A DNA stretch of 64,000 nucleotides, from NCBI GenBank assembly GCA_000320545.1, contig ADNK01003018.1:1-64000 (forward strand). Reading direction: 5' to 3'. The notes under the pieces were generated by a model. That model saw nothing but the letters and a program-made list of their open reading frames with translations, was not told where the DNA came from and searched no databases. The translations under genes were made by a program, and so were the position numbers. Below are positions 23,811 through 37,553 of this stretch, piece by piece (the stretch's first letter is position 1; each line of letters starts with the position of its first letter). Source of the stretch: Bigelowiella natans CCMP2755. Its lineage: Eukaryota > Cercozoa > Chlorarachniophyceae.

Positions 23811-25606
23811 AACGAAAGGGCACACATGCAAATATCATTTCGTCTTTACGTTTAGAATCCTCCATAACCATCGTGTAAATAACTATAGGTGGTCCCTAAT
23901 GATGCTGGCTGGGTATAAGAAGAAGAATTATGGATTTATTGTTTTCATTTCATTATCATAAAGAAACATGAGTAACAATATCAGAGTCTTTTATCATACG
24001 AATGTATAGTTGCCCCACTACTAGCTCGAAATCAATCGTCTAGCATTTTCCACGATGAGGCAATATAGAGCAAGAATGTGGCGACATTGCCGCATATCAC
24101 ATTTTATCTAGGTATCATAACATCTACTAGACTTTGAAACAAACTTCCTTGCGCTACTGGGAAAGTCCATCTACGTATTATATCTTGCCTTTTTCTGGCA
24201 TCAGCTCACTGGCACGAGTACGTATCTCTGTATCCAAGCATGATCGATGCGTGACAGTATCCAGATGCTATGTGCACATTGCGTTGTTCATGCTGAGTAC
24301 GGCCATGCTAGCATGTTTCAATACTTTTATGAGACCTTTGGCGATACGATCCACTGTAGGGTAAGCCGAGTAACATGCAGTCAACCAAATGGTTGGAAAC
24401 TCCTGCTGCTGATCGAATGATGTCACATGCGATGCAGTCAACCAAATACAATGGTTGGACCCCCCTACTGCTGCTGAATGTGGACGGCGTGTGTTGTAGC
24501 TAGCTTTATTTGCACAGCGTAGCAACTACATCAGGATGACCACATCGGTGGGATTTGTAAGACAGGCGTAATGAATCAAATTAAATTTGTTCAATGGTCA
24601 TCCTCATATCTAGATATGTAGCTGTGCAATGCAACGGCTTTCTAGCTTTATTTTGGAGCATTCATTTGATTCATTGCTACACATCGATCCGTCTGATACG
24701 CTGAATGCAAATCTAGAAATGCCCAATATGTAAGTACTAGCTAGTGCAATTGAAAATTTGAAATTCGCATGTACGTGACTACCGCTTACGCAACAAAACC
24801 ACGGCGATTCACGTGCCATGATGCGTGCTATATGCTAGCTAGTATCAATAAGAATGCATGATCGAGAGTATTGTCGTCCCGTGCGTACATGCATCATGCA
24901 AGAATAAACAGCTTATTCGACAAAACATGAACAGCAATGCTTGTGTCGGTCGTATCGCTGTGTAGTTTTACACGCTGGAACAACAGGTCGCACCGCGTTG
25001 TGATCATGGCGACGCAAAGATCCGAGGATGTGAAGAATATCGATGCATAGCAATCGCTCTTCCAGCATATACAATGATCCACTACTAGATTGAATGAATG
25101 TACAGTTGAAATGGAACATGTGCTATTTTGAGTGTGCCTATTAGCATAGTCCCCACGAAATGACATATGAGTAACTTCAAAATATACGCTCTATAATGTA
25201 GAGTGTGGAGAAATAACACCACCACACCCTGCATTTTTTTACATTCTATTGGTAGAATCTAACTAAAGGTTATTTGATGTTATCCGGTTTCGATTGATTT
25301 TCTTCAAATTTTGCAACTGATTTACATTCTAAATAGAGTGATAACAAACAAGAGTAACAAGCAAGATTTAATTACAACCCTTTGAAGGAGAACACCCGTT
25401 TTTGAGACAAATTGTTATCGTATTCTTCGATAACCACCTTTCGCATGCCATTTGTTCTTGGAGTAGAAAGCTTTCTTGATCCCCACCCTAAATTCAATGC
25501 ATTAGTCTGTCGTAAGGACAACAATACCATCATTTTCTCCCAGTCGTCTCTTTAATCTTAAGGATGATATGTGATAATACAACCTACTGTGCGTGGTGTA
25601 ACCACT
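23811..25606. other. Convergent intergenic region with palindrome-rich island
   Basis: Lies between the 3' ends of the NHL gene (+) and the kinase gene (-). From about 24000 to 25150 it carries the island vocabulary: GCTAGC near 24308 and 24835, TCTAGA near 24610, many TGCA and CATG words, and no microsatellites. A short duplicated segment starting GATGCAGTCAACCAAAT is near 24375 and 24432. No convincing coding frame is seen. From 25160 to 25606 the sequence is AT-rich and otherwise unremarkable. Confidence 0.6.
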
Positions 25607-26558
25607 TCAAGTCCGCCACTTGAGAATCCCGATGTTGGGGATTTCCATCTTCTCCTAGGTACTACGGCACTACCTACAATTATTCAATCACCTCTTTACT
25701 ACCCAGCAGCAGCAGTAGTAGTAGTAGTAGCAGTAGTTGTAGTTGTAGTAGTTGTAGTAGTAGAGCGATCAACTCATAATAAGAACACTTGCTGCTGTTG
25801 CTGCTGCTCTCTCCCCCCTCCCCCCTCTCTCCTATTATTTGCCGTATATTTTCTGCATCCAACAGGAAGAGATAATATTCTTCTTCTTCTTCTTCTTCTT
25901 ATTATTATTATTCTACGAGAACCAACTACTTCTACTACTACTATCGTCATCCTCCTGCACCAAAAAAGATGAATAAGCTATTCTAGAGTGAGCCACTAGT
26001 ACTATCATCAAACATCATTATAATTATATTATCACTCTACTACTACTCCTACTACCTCCTGTTGGTGACCGACGATGTTGTGATGATACTACTCTTCGAT
26101 GAGAACCAGGTCTAGGAGAACTACCGATTATTACCTAAGGGGGGAAGAGGAAGAAGAGGAGACAATTACTCGGTATATAAATACTACTCGCCACAAATGA
26201 TATTCATGAATCATCATCAAGTAATGGTTCTTGTCTATCAAGAAGGCATATATACACCACCACCAATCTTGGTCGTCATTATGACTATCGTATTATCTGG
26301 GTTCTTGAGTACTTTTTGTTGATATTATATTATATTACGTGGTTGTTCTTTTTTGATATTTTTGAGTAAAGTCCCCTCCTATTGACAAGCCTTGCAAGTG
26401 AGTCTTCCCCCCCCCCCGCTATTGCGCCAACATCTTGCACATGGGGATGAAGTCTTGCATGTGGTGACGTGTTAATCCTTGGGGTTGCTAATCCAGCAGC
26501 AGCAGCAGCAGCGCGTTGATTGGAGGAGTAATTTGTTGTATCGGAGCGACCGCGTACA

Positions 26559-26591
<33 letters not shown>

Positions 26592-27579
26592 GGTCGTAAC
26601 TTAGAAACTCGCATCTTAGCCAATCTGAGGAAGGAGTTAGTAGTGGTTATGGTGCTAGTAGTGTTATTGTTCAAAATAATAACAACTACGATATATAAAC
26701 TATTACGCTGGGAATTCATTCAAAATATGCACTGAATAGCTGCCCAAAACAGCAGCGTTTTCTCCATCCATGTGACCCCTTCTAACCCTATCATTATTGT
26801 TTTGACCCTCCTCCTCCTCCTCCTCCTCCTCCTCCTCCTCCTGAAGTTCTTACTTTGTATCAGCATCCCGATGGCATTCCTCCTTGAGCTTTGCTACCTC
26901 TGAAAACGTCATCTTCCTTTTTGTGTCGTTCTTGCATAAGAAGGAAGAGAGAATGGAATCAGCAGCAGCAGCAGCAGCATGAAGTACAACTCATATGTAT
27001 ACAAAATAAACAGGGTTACTACTACTGTGATTCTTTACTACCTCTTCTCCCCCTCCTCCCAAGTACTCAGTCATCATTGCCCACGAATGATTTTGAATGC
27101 TTTCTAGAGGAAGTCGGTCTAAAGACTTCACTTCAAGCATACCTAAGACACACCGTTATTGTTCACATCATCATCATATCGATCGTCACCACCAACACCA
27201 CCACCACCAACAACAACAACAACACATTTAAGAACAAGAAAAGAAGATAGAAAAAATTAAGCTTGAAGAAAGGTCCTTCTGAGAACGAGAGTAAGTAATA
27301 GCTCTATTTTAGTGGTAATAATACTTCGAATTAGGTCCGTAAGTCCCTTTGAGAGAAAAGATGGTATCGTAAAGAAACCGTTGCAAACCTGAATTATTGT
27401 CATTGTTGTAAGAGTCATCATTACGGTTATTATCATCAACCCCATCATCTTTATTTACAGAAAACGATACTAATATTTTGCGTGAGAACAATTAGATCTA
27501 TTTGCAATGTAATGATGAAGATTACTCATCATGTTTCTGCAAAGTAGAAGCGGTAGACGACACTCAGTATTAACAGCAA

Positions 27580-27621
<42 letters not shown>

Positions 27622-29362
27622 ATCTCTATTCCTCCTCCCATGATCATCTTTATCATCATCACCCTTCAACGTTATCGTATACTACTGTACCTTCTGTGAT
27701 AGATTTTGCAGATTTTTTGCTGCAAATGGTAAAAAGCCGCAAACCATTGCATACAGTACAACCTGTAGCAGCAAATTAATATACAATAAGCATTGATTGA
27801 TTAATCAATAAGTGAATCATTAATCCTGAAGTCAATTAGTTATTCTCTTCTTCTTCCTCCTCCTCCTTCTCCTCACTTACCCCTAAGCTCCACACGTCGG
27901 TTGATCCATCATACTTTTGCCCTCTCATCAGCTCTGGTGACATATAAAGAGGAGTGCCACAAACAGATTCTAACTTCGCGTCGCCCAACAAACGCTCACT
28001 TAAACCGAAATCTACGATCTTGATGTTTCCTGGACAAATTAATTAAAAAGACAAACAAGTGATGTGTATTTGGTGCTGATAACAGCCAACATATATAACC
28101 ATATTATAGACATGATCGATCATTACGAGACAATGATCTTTCTCTTCTTCTAAACCATTTCCCTTTGTTTTGTAGTACCCACCTTCAGAATCGAGAAGTA
28201 TATTCTCTAGCTTGAGATCCCGATGTATTACCTACAAAAAACAAACAGACAGACAAACAGACAAACGGACAAATACACGTCAAAAAGGAAGGAAGGAGGG
28301 AAGGAGAGGGTGAGGGAGGATGGCAAAAGAAGAACAGAAGCAAACGCCTTTTATTATATGAGTCGCGTGTGTGCCCAAACAACAACAATAACAATATAAA
28401 CAACAACGATAGCAACCGTGTGCAAGTCAAGCATACTCACGACATCGTAGTATAACAACTATGTATTTTTAATAACTTTTTCTATGAGTGGTAGTACACT
28501 GTGACACCATTGTACCACTATTGCTACCACTACTATTAGAGCTTTCTATCAGTGTATAATGTGTTATTATTATTGGTAGTAGTAGTAGTAGGCTGCTGGA
28601 GATGTATCAGTATCAAATTTTGATTATGAATAATATCCTCAAACTCTAACTCTAAATTCTAATAATCGAGTTGATCGATTTTCTGTTAATATGTGTTGCT
28701 CCTACTACTACTACTACTACTACTACCTTTAACCTATGGCAATAAACCAACCCGTCCAATATTTGGGAGAATAGCCTTCAAAATCATCATTTTGTAACAG
28801 TAACATAAATAACATGAGACAGAAAACAACGACAACAACAACAACTACTACTACTACTACTACTACATCTGTTCCTCCTCTGCAAAGGAAGTGTCGTATT
28901 ATCATTATCATCATTATCATCATCATCTCTTTCAACCTCGAGGCATGGCTTTCGGAAAGATAAAGGTGCTTTTCTATCAGCTTCGATAACTCTCCTCCCT
29001 CTGCATACTCCATAACCTGAGGACAGTAACAACCAACGTCGAGAAAATAGCGGGAGATATCATAGATGTTTGTTTTATGATCATACTATAGAAAAGCTTT
29101 GCTTGATGCAGTACATTAAAGATTTACATATACTATTACCAGTCACTACTTATTCCTACTATTACCACCACCACCACCACCACCACTGACAGCTTTTCTG
29201 TATTGCTCTGCTGCTACTACTACTACTACTACTACAACTACCAGGATAATGTTGTTGTATTGGTTCACCACGTCATACAGCTGGATCACGTTCTTCAAAC
29301 ACAAAAATCAAAATGCAACTAAGTATTATGTTGTAAAGCAATGGGTCTGTGTATGTGTGTGC

Positions 29363-29421
<59 letters not shown>

Positions 29422-31264
29422 GTATATCTACTATGATTCCAAGTGTTGTTGAGCGCCCTGGTATGTAGTTTGTAGAGTACAAACAGCAGCACCAATGAAA
29501 AACTACCGACTGTGCTAATTTCAGTGCATTCTCTCTCTCTCTCTAACGCTCCTTCCCAAGGATATGAATCGAGCTAGACTCTCGCAGTGATGGATATGTA
29601 GAATAAAGTCATCATCATTTACTTTGTGGCGAAGGGATGTCAAAATGAACATTTCTCCAAATATCTGATTCACCTGATGATACAATATGGTCATGGAACA
29701 TCAAAGAATAAACACAAATTCCAAGGAAGGTGAGGCCAAGCAATTGTGATATGGGAGAGGAATATATCCATATTCTGAACGCGCACAACATACTACGGAC
29801 ATAGCACACATTTGTTCAAATAGCAAAAACACAAACCATTGAAAAAATGATGAAGAAGCAAAGATGACATGTCCTACCCATTAGTAAGTACAAATGAAGG
29901 AAATAATCACATCGTACAATCAATACACCCACCCTTTTAAGATCATCGATGCCTTTCTTTTCCATGATTTTGATGACAAGTCCTTGCCCGCCACTGACTC
30001 GTCGCGCAAACTACCAACATGACGCGTTATCGTTAGATATCAACCCCCATCCATGAATCATCTATCGTGTGTATTATCAGATTGGTATCTACATCATCAT
30101 CGACTAATTGCTGGAGGTAGTGGTATGGTAGAATATACAATAACAGATTGAGTACTACCTTTACTTTTCCAAATGCTCCTTCCCCAATAGTTCTTCCGAC
30201 GTTGTACCCTTTCACGTGAATTCTTGGAGATGATACTCGGCGGGCACTACTACTTTTGATGATCAGCAATAATAATGGAGATGGAAAAGAAGAAGGACAG
30301 GGAAAAATAAAAAGTAGTTGAAGTGAATGATGAAAGACAGACCATGATAGTGTATGATACGACATCAACAACAATTACTAAGACACATTTTTATAATGCT
30401 GGCAACTGGAATAGGTATCTCTGAATCATCATCATCATCGTATTCCCCAAAATAATCCTTGATCTTCCTTCTATATCTTACGTATTCTTGATCTCTCCTC
30501 GCTCTCTTTTCGACGTTGAATACACGGAGGTAAGCAAGGATCTTAAAATAAGCAGAGCAGCAGCAGCAGCAGCAGCAGGAGGAGGAGGAGGAGTAGCAGA
30601 CACGGAGCGAGAATGATGAGCTCAGTTGGATCATCATCAATTGTCACCACAAAAGAAGGGCATAATTTAGTTTGAGGTAAATCATCCTTCATTTAGCATA
30701 GTCAAAGCCAGAGGAATAAAATTTAGGAGGAGGAGGAGGAGGAGGAGGAGGAGGAAAGATATATGGCAGAGAGAAGAAGGGAGAAACAGAGAGAGACAGA
30801 GAGACAGAGAGAGAGATAGTTGCTATGACAGAGAGAGACAGAGAGACAGAGAGAGATAGTTGCTATGACTTTGGTTGATCCTGTTGATCCTGCGAGCACC
30901 CCGTTGATGGTATTGTTGTTGTCCTACTACTACTCAAAGTGCTACTCCTCCTCCGTGTTCCACGTGTAGATGATGATGATGGCCTTGGAGAAGGCTGCTG
31001 CGTTGTGGAGACCGTAGTACCAGTAGTAGTAGTAGTAGCAGTACCAGTAGCAGTAGCACCGGCAGTGGTCGCAGCATTGATCGTACTACTACTACTACTA
31101 CTACTAGTAGTAGTAGTAGTGATGGCAGTAGTACCAACAGCAGCTACGCTACTACCAGATCGTATTGCTGCTTCTGCTGTCCCTGAATCAAGTTCTTTTG
31201 ATGATGAAAAAGTTTTCTCACCAAGAGTCCGAACAGATCGAGGAGATGGAGTATGTGGTAACAT
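25607..31264 (-). CDS. Ser/Thr protein kinase, SNF1/CAMKL type
   Basis: Complete kinase core followed by a low-complexity C-terminal tail. Motifs in order: glycine loop IGEGAFGKVK (exon 30159-30252); ATP lysine in LVIKIMEKKG (29933-30010); alpha-C glutamate in VNQIFGEMFILTSLRHK (29623-29673); hinge VMEYAEGGEL (28937-29016); SQILDGLVYCHR (28734-28775); catalytic loop VIHRDLKLEN (28183-28231); IVDFGLSERL plus GTPLYMSPEL (27881-28029); VVLYAMVCGFLPF (27691-27762); GFFTIPSFLSKGLTDLI (27325-27388); and SMLEVKSLDRLPLE with NHSW (27042-27142). The activation segment has SPE instead of APE. The tail (26854-26930, 26339-26624, 26093-26134, 25607-25654) contains KMTFSEVAKLKEECHRD, polyglutamine and polyalanine. 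The N-terminal exon from 31264 is Ser/Thr-rich low complexity. Not resolved: the exon(s) joining 30905 to 30252, the piece between alpha-C and the hinge, and a tiny exon between 28231 and 28734 demanded by phase. Substrate unknown; the class often senses energy or stress. Confidence 0.9.
27581..27620 (+). repeat. (AT)n microsatellite
   Basis: Pure AT run in a kinase intron between exons 27691-27762 and 27325-27388. Confidence 0.9.
30779..30868 (+). repeat. Tandem duplication in a GA-rich tract
   Basis: GACAGAGAGAGATAGTTGC and its flanks occur twice, ending near 30824 and 30868, just downstream (on the minus strand) of the kinase N-terminal exon. A (GGA)n array precedes it at about 30725-30755. 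Confidence 0.75.
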
Positions 31265-32823
31265 TGGTTCCGCCTAAGTGTCATTAAGAGATATTCAATA
31301 ATGTGCTAACATTGAGACATGCAAAAACTCACGGAGTTACATCATTATATATCATCTTGGTTTTAACACCTTCACTCCCCGCAGTATTGAGCCTGACAAC
31401 GGACGCAACAGATCTATGCTGCTTATGCATCCTGAAGACCGTACTTTTGTTATGCCTGACGCTGGTGTTTCAACAAGAAGATGATGATCTCTCGGCTGCG
31501 ATTTGTTAATTCTCGGAAGCTCAAATGGAGAAGCGCTGTATATTCAAACAAGTCACATGAAGAAATCGCATGTAAGCTATGTATTCGGCCTCATTATATA
31601 TTATAGATATTTTGTTCTTTGGGAACAAATTGTTTGAAGACCATTCGTGACTGTAAGCTACAGATTTGTTGTTAAAATTGTACGTAAATCTACATACATA
31701 CTCTCCCTCTTTCACACACACACACACGCACGCACACACATAAACATAAACATCTCCGTGGAAATAAACTTACAATTTATGAGTCGCAGTTTACAACATA
31801 ATATCTAGCTATATAAATACACGTATATTGTTGTTTTTGTTGTGATAATTTATATGTGTTTACGTTCGAGACGAATTCCGATAGTGCTGATCCCTTCGAT
31901 GGCTCATGTCTCTTCTGAGCTTTAGATAGATATATTGAAAAAAAAGAATTAAAAAGATGTTTGATGAGAAGCTGCTATTCACATCGAAATGTAGAGCCCA
32001 CACATAATTTTCGAAGCGGTACGTAATAATGCTACTCGAGATAGAAAGAGATTTCATCAACAACCTCCTATTTTCCGGATCCTTCTCCTTTTGTTTGTTC
32101 TTCTTCTTAATCTAGTCTTTTGTTTTCCTGCTGCTGCTTTGTGAGAAGCAGAAGCCATTCACAAAGAAACGAGGCTTTACACAAAGCCACCAATTATGAG
32201 TCACTACACCACAGGAGGGGCGAATAACATTAGAAAGATGTTTGCTTTTCTTATATTCAGATATAAATTAGACCGTCACCAAAGTAAATGGAAAAGCGTA
32301 ATTGAAGCAGAATGTTGAAATATGTGTTGTCGTATGATGAAATATCCCTATCTTCTCAACACATAGCTGTTCATAATCGATGAGTTATTGAGTGAGTAGA
32401 TCCAAGGTGTCATGTGAGGCAACGTTACGCAGCTGCTTTGACAGTTACGACAGCTGCAGGAATAGGAAGAAATGGGATGAAAATCAATCCTACGACAAGA
32501 CCAATAATTCCTGTTCAAAGAAATGACTTGGAAATCAATGCTGCGACAAGACCAATGATTCCTACTTTTAAGACAAAAAAACAAAGAAAAACAAGTGGTC
32601 AATTCATTCAGGTAGCCGAGGCGACGGGATGGATGCACACACACACACACACACACACACACACCACAACGAGAGGATAGAGAGAGAGCTGTCCTCCCTT
32701 CCCCTCCTCCAGGCACGATTCAATTATGCCGATTATGCCCTATGCCCGCCCTTATGCATGCGTCACTGTTTTTTTCAGTGGAATTGGAAGATGTAAAAAG
32801 TAACCTGATAACATTGCAGATAG
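31265..32823. other. Divergent intergenic region with possible stray exons
   Basis: Separates the kinase 5' end from SDHAF2 and should contain both promoters. One + strand block after a good acceptor (about 31386-31485) reads IEPDNGRNRSMLLMHPE in one frame, but I could not connect it to a start or to another exon. Another block at 32470-32600 has an internal direct repeat whose translation gives INPTTRPIIP and INAATRPMIP. A CA microsatellite sits at 32636-32662. The kinase exon at 31264 is preceded by an acceptor-like TTAG, so an upstream non-coding or coding exon may lie here. Confidence 0.4.
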
Positions 32824-33373
32824 ATGTTCCTGCGGACCCTGCAGAAAAAGCTAGCCGGCTCTCTGGCTTTAAGACGCCCGGGCCAAAACCTTCGTGTTGT
32901 CAGATGCATCCCAAAGTTGCGCCTGTTCAACGAAAAAAAACTGGACCAGGACACTACGGCAGCGAAGTCACTGGTAGCTAATAACATATTTCGCATCCTA
33001 TTACACATGATATGAGCGCAATTACTAATTCCAGCCAGAGCACGTAGAACTCGATACACGGAGGAAAAAGGCACTATGGAGGTGTAGGCAGAGAGGATGG
33101 GTTGAGATAGATTTGCTAATGGGTAACTGGGCATCAGAGGCTATACCGCGCATGAGCTCCGAAGAACTCGATCAACTTGAAGTCATCATTGCTCAGGTGT
33201 ATGATAGTAATCATCAGCGAAGAAAGCAGATAGTGGGGACATCTTTGAAAACTACGAAACGATAGTAAATTAATGGTCTGCCTCTGGAACAAAGATGAAA
33301 GAAAGAAATACTGTTGTATGGTGGATACTTCCTTCGCTATTCAAAAAGGGAGGGTATTGAATACAGAAGCACA

Positions 33374-33412
<39 letters not shown>

Positions 33413-33653
33413 ATCACAGGAGAATCCAAACCTTTTGAATTGGCTCCTTGGACATGACGATGTCCCAAAGGTGAATAGGAAAGGAAAAGGGGCCGCTACA
33501 ATTTTTCAATACAATAGTAGTGGTTGAGGTGGTAGAAGAAGCTAAAATAATCAGTTATTTTTCTATCAGGAACTTGATAATGAAGTCATGAGATCCATGA
33601 AAAAATTCGTGACGGATGGAAGCAAAGACTGGACTGTTGGCGGCAATCAATAA
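32824..33653 (+). CDS. SDHAF2: Succinate dehydrogenase assembly factor 2 (SdhE/Sdh5 family)
   Basis: SDHAF2 promotes covalent attachment of FAD to the flavoprotein subunit of succinate dehydrogenase in the mitochondrial matrix. Four exons (32824-32973, 33035-33196, 33420-33470, 33570-33653) join with perfect phase into 148 residues. The start gives a typical mitochondrial presequence (MFLRTLQKKLAGSLALRRPG), rich in Leu and Arg with no acidic residue. The core reads RKKALWRCRQRGWVEIDL, then LMGNWASEAIPRM, EELDQLEVIIAQENPNL and NWLLGHDDVPK. RGWVE matches the RGxxE motif of the family, whose glycine and glutamate are needed for flavinylation. Length and exon order match a complete family member. 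The first two introns are short (61 bases) or moderate, and only the second contains a microsatellite (AT, 33380-33410). Alternative frames across 32742-33134 on both strands are shadows. Confidence 0.95.
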
Positions 33654-34647
33654 TAGATCTATGCGAGTACGTAGGTAAAACCATATCATCATTTATCCTA
33701 ATTATACAAGATGGATGCGCATGCTACTACCGTGCAGAAGTTAACTCGAATAACACGTACCATTTCCCCCCTTATCCCTTCTTTCACTTTCAGTAACATC
33801 CACTGCTACCGTGCTAGCGTGGTTCCAATAGTCGCCACTCCTTGTGCATGCACAAATCCAAAACATGATTAAGCAACTGCGCATCGCACGCTCGCTCCCT
33901 GTATTGGTCATGCATGCCATGTGTTTTACTAATATTATGCACTGCGAGATGTGTCACAACTGCAGTCTCTCATCTGATCCGCTCGTGGATGGAAGGTTGA
34001 ATAGGAGCAGCAACTTCGCGCAAAGAATCGAACGATTTTCAAACAACGCGCTTGCCTGCGGATCGTGCTTGTGCTAGCATAACGCATCGCATTAGCAAGA
34101 GCATGCATGCACGCGAAGCTGCAGTGCTGCAGTACATTACATCGCTGCGTGCATGCTAGCATGCTGCGAACAATGCGAAGATCGTCCTGCTATGTACAGT
34201 TGTGCGACACGAGCGTATAGCTTTATGATAGACACAGTATAACGCCAGGAATTCCTGTCAATATTATAATTCTTTGACGCCAATGTTGCACATCTGTACA
34301 TGCATACCTAGCTAGCTAGACGTACATTCTAGTGCACGATTTGGTAGATCAAGTGGACATAGGCTGGCGGGACAAGTGACGAGATCTCTCAACCTTTCGT
34401 CTGCTTGTGATCATCCGCTCAACAACCTACCTCATCATCCTTGAATAACTCGATCTAGTTTCCACCACATGATGATCATGTGTGCAAATGATCTCAAATG
34501 CATGCAAAACTTACACATTTGCACTAATTTAATTTAATAATCAAGACACTTGACATGTATCAATTTAATCTCTAACTTTAGTTTCTGAAGTGTCACTTGT
34601 CTAAATGTTGTTTTTTTAACTCCAGCTTTACAATTAGCATCCATTTG
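33654..34647. other. Convergent intergenic region with palindrome-rich island
   Basis: Lies between the SDHAF2 stop and the stop of the glycosyltransferase gene. From about 33780 to 34450 it contains GCTAGC near 33816 and 34155, repeated GCATGC, TGCAGTGCTGCAG, and CTAGCTAGCTAGA near 34308. There are no microsatellites and no credible coding frame. The last 200 bases are AT-rich and presumably contain the 3' end of the minus-strand gene. Confidence 0.6.
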
Positions 34648-37520
34648 CTAGCAAAGGAATTGTGTAGGTGTTAATACGCTTTCAGGGTTATCCCAACCCG
34701 CGGGCTCTTCATTTGCACAACAATTTCCTGGACTTGGGTTGACCAAGGTAAGAAGACCGTTTACATTGTGTAGGTACTTCTTATGCATTTCGATGTTCCA
34801 TTTAAGTTCATGCTCCATGTAATACTGATATGCCCTCCAAGGCTCCTTCACAAAACGACCTACTTGAACAATCCCGTAGTGCAACATGTCATGATATCCA
34901 GAGTTGTGCCCGTAAGTCCAGCCCGTGAAGTGGAATGTTGCGTTTTTATTGAGGAAAAACTGAACTGTTGAGGATTGTAAGATGAGATCATTCCATCGAT
35001 TGGTGAATATCTTGCCAGATTCATCCACATAATTCAGAAAATTTTGAACGTCAGGCTGCAAGAATCTCTCAATATCAGCTACAAAGAAATTGTTGTAGAA
35101 ACCGAACTGCTCTCCACAGTTCTCCCGTGTTAAATCATCTACACTTTCCTTGCTTTCACACAAATCAAGATACCATCCAGTTGTTCCTTCCATATGCTTT
35201 TTACTATAATTTCTTAAGTACGCCGAGTAGTCATCAGGCTTAGGCCATATAAGACCCGTCTCTCTCGCTATGTTACGATAACCATAGCCTATTCCATAAT
35301 GTTCCATGAAGCCGAAGAGGTTGTAAGGAATCTCGCTAAGTAAGTAGGAGTCATCATCGAAACGAGAGACCCATCTGTATCCTAGTTTTTTCATCATAGG
35401 CCATATTCGAACAGCATACAGTCTCATCATTTTCCTGTATCCCATGCCTTCTACACCTGCCCAGTGTTTTCGAGATTCCATGACTTTAGCAGGAGGATCC
35501 TTCCAATCTTCACCCTTCAAATGGTGGAACTTGATCTCAGGACGCCCAGCGATAACAGCTTTCTGAGCTTCGGCATCAAAATCTCCCTCGTGCATAACGA
35601 TGACATCATCGTGTTCACGATCATTATAGTGTTTGAACAACAGTCGCAAAGTATTATTGAGAATCTCCATTCCTGGTCGTCCGTAAGTTTGATGTTTTTT
35701 ATTTTGTGCTAATATCACAAATGCTCCTTTTCCTACAAAAATAATAAATAAGAATATACAAGTACGTAAGAAGAGAATGGAGGAGGACAACAACATAATT
35801 ATAACAAACTAGGATGACTACTACGCATATCATATTAATAAATAGAGTAGAATCTAGCACCTGTTTTAGGTTTTCCGATTTTCAACTTCTTCGCTTCTGC
35901 CTCTTTTGCAAACTCCGCGTTGACATGAGGACAGCACGTAGTGTCCCCAAGTTTGCCCCCACCGTAGTCTGGAAGCGGATCCGTATTACTACATTTGCCC
36001 TCTGATGTGGCCAGACTGTAGGTGTTGGGATCTGCGAATAACATCTTTCTCTTCTCGTCGGCTGATTCTAGATCTGTTATCTCACCATAAGCAGGCAATT
36101 CAGGGAAGTCACCACTGCGGAAGTACACACCGAACTCTGATACCGCAGACCAACACTTGACAAGGCTGTCTGTTTGAGCTAGCATGAGAGAATCCATCAA
36201 TACATCTTGGCACTTCTGATCTTTGGATACAGAATCATTGTAGAGAACGTTCGCATCCTGTCTGTTTGCCTCCAGCACTCCTGTATTATTCAAATATAAG
36301 TCACACAATCACGCATCATCAGTTTCTATCTCACCGCTACTGATTACTACTACTACTAATACTAATACTTCACAAGGCGTTGAATGAATTTATATTTCTT
36401 GTAGAAATTACCAAGGACATCAGGGAATTCTTGCTTCATATCAGAGAGGTAGTTCTTATCATCTGTCGCTAAGAAGACTCTTGAATTCGGGCCGTTGAGC
36501 TGAACGTGTTCAGTGGCAAGTCTAATGTATGATTCAGGGTCTACACGGCCATGCACAAATTTATCCGTTCCACGCATGTGGAGACCAAGAATGGGCTTAT
36601 TTACTTCTCTATTAAACAACTGTGAGTACTTTGACTTAGCCATGTCAAGGAAAGATTTCTTGGCGTGAATGTATTCTTTGACGATCTTTGTTGCCTTCTT
36701 GCGGTTGTTATCCAGCCACGTGTTTCCACATTCCCATTCACTATCACCAGGATATGGATATGCATGTGTAGCGTTTTTGTCATAGAAGGAGCTCATCAAG
36801 GAGTCTTGTGTGAGTTCCCATACATCCGCATCTTTGACACTTTTAGGATCAACACTAGAGATTGGTTCGAAGTATTTATGCCAGAAATCAGCAGAACTCT
36901 GTCCACCCTTAGCCGTATCGTTGATGCATGAGTGATAGTGATGAGACTCGGGCATGTAAACAAATGGTGCCTTATCTCCAATTAGGCCCTCCCTCACAGC
37001 AAATTCGAGTTGATTGAGCACCATGTACGGGAACGTGAAGAACCCGCAACCCATCATAAACTTATAGTTGGCTCTGATACGAAAATGCTTGCTCCTGAGC
37101 ATAGGCCTTAGCTTGTCAAGGTTCGACCCTACCTTAGTGCTTTCAAATCCTTTGAAACTGAAGTTAAAAGCTTGTGTATCTGCGACATCTAGGCTGTAGC
37201 AGTCTCCGGAGGCTTGGCATGGTGCCTTAAAATCACAAGATTCTTGTGTTACCATGTCTGCAAGGCCACATTCACCAATACTTCGGCATCCTTTTGAATT
37301 GCACACTTTCGTTGGATCTTCCTTCTCAAAGAGACGTGGAGTAATAGAATATTGCTTGTATTCACGGGTGTCGAAAAGCCACGCCTTCATCATGAAGTTG
37401 TTGTACCTTAATAAGTGATTTTAGGTTAGACGTAAGTCGAAGGGGCCGCTACATTGATTATTTAATCAGACGAATGACGACGACTGTGCTTCTCTCCATG
37501 CAGGAAGAATGCCATTATTC

Positions 37521-37553
<33 letters not shown>

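Noticed and set aside
25571-25972. Plus-strand frame covering the kinase 3' region
   Set aside because: Most of it translates triplet repeats. The non-repeat part overlaps the final minus-strand kinase exon, which joins in phase to its neighbour.
25607-27142. First read as a separate small gene downstream of the kinase
   Set aside because: The exon at 27042-27142 carries kinase subdomain XI and joins in phase to 27325-27388, so this is the kinase C-terminus.
29740-29810. Block coding for NMDIFLSHITIAWPHLPW, first considered as the kinase alpha-C exon
   Set aside because: The exon at 29623-29673 has the proper alpha-C glutamate and LRHK ending, and joins in phase to the lysine exon.
32775-33134. 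Minus-strand frame of 119 codons
   Set aside because: Antisense to SDHAF2, whose four exons close perfectly in phase and match the family.
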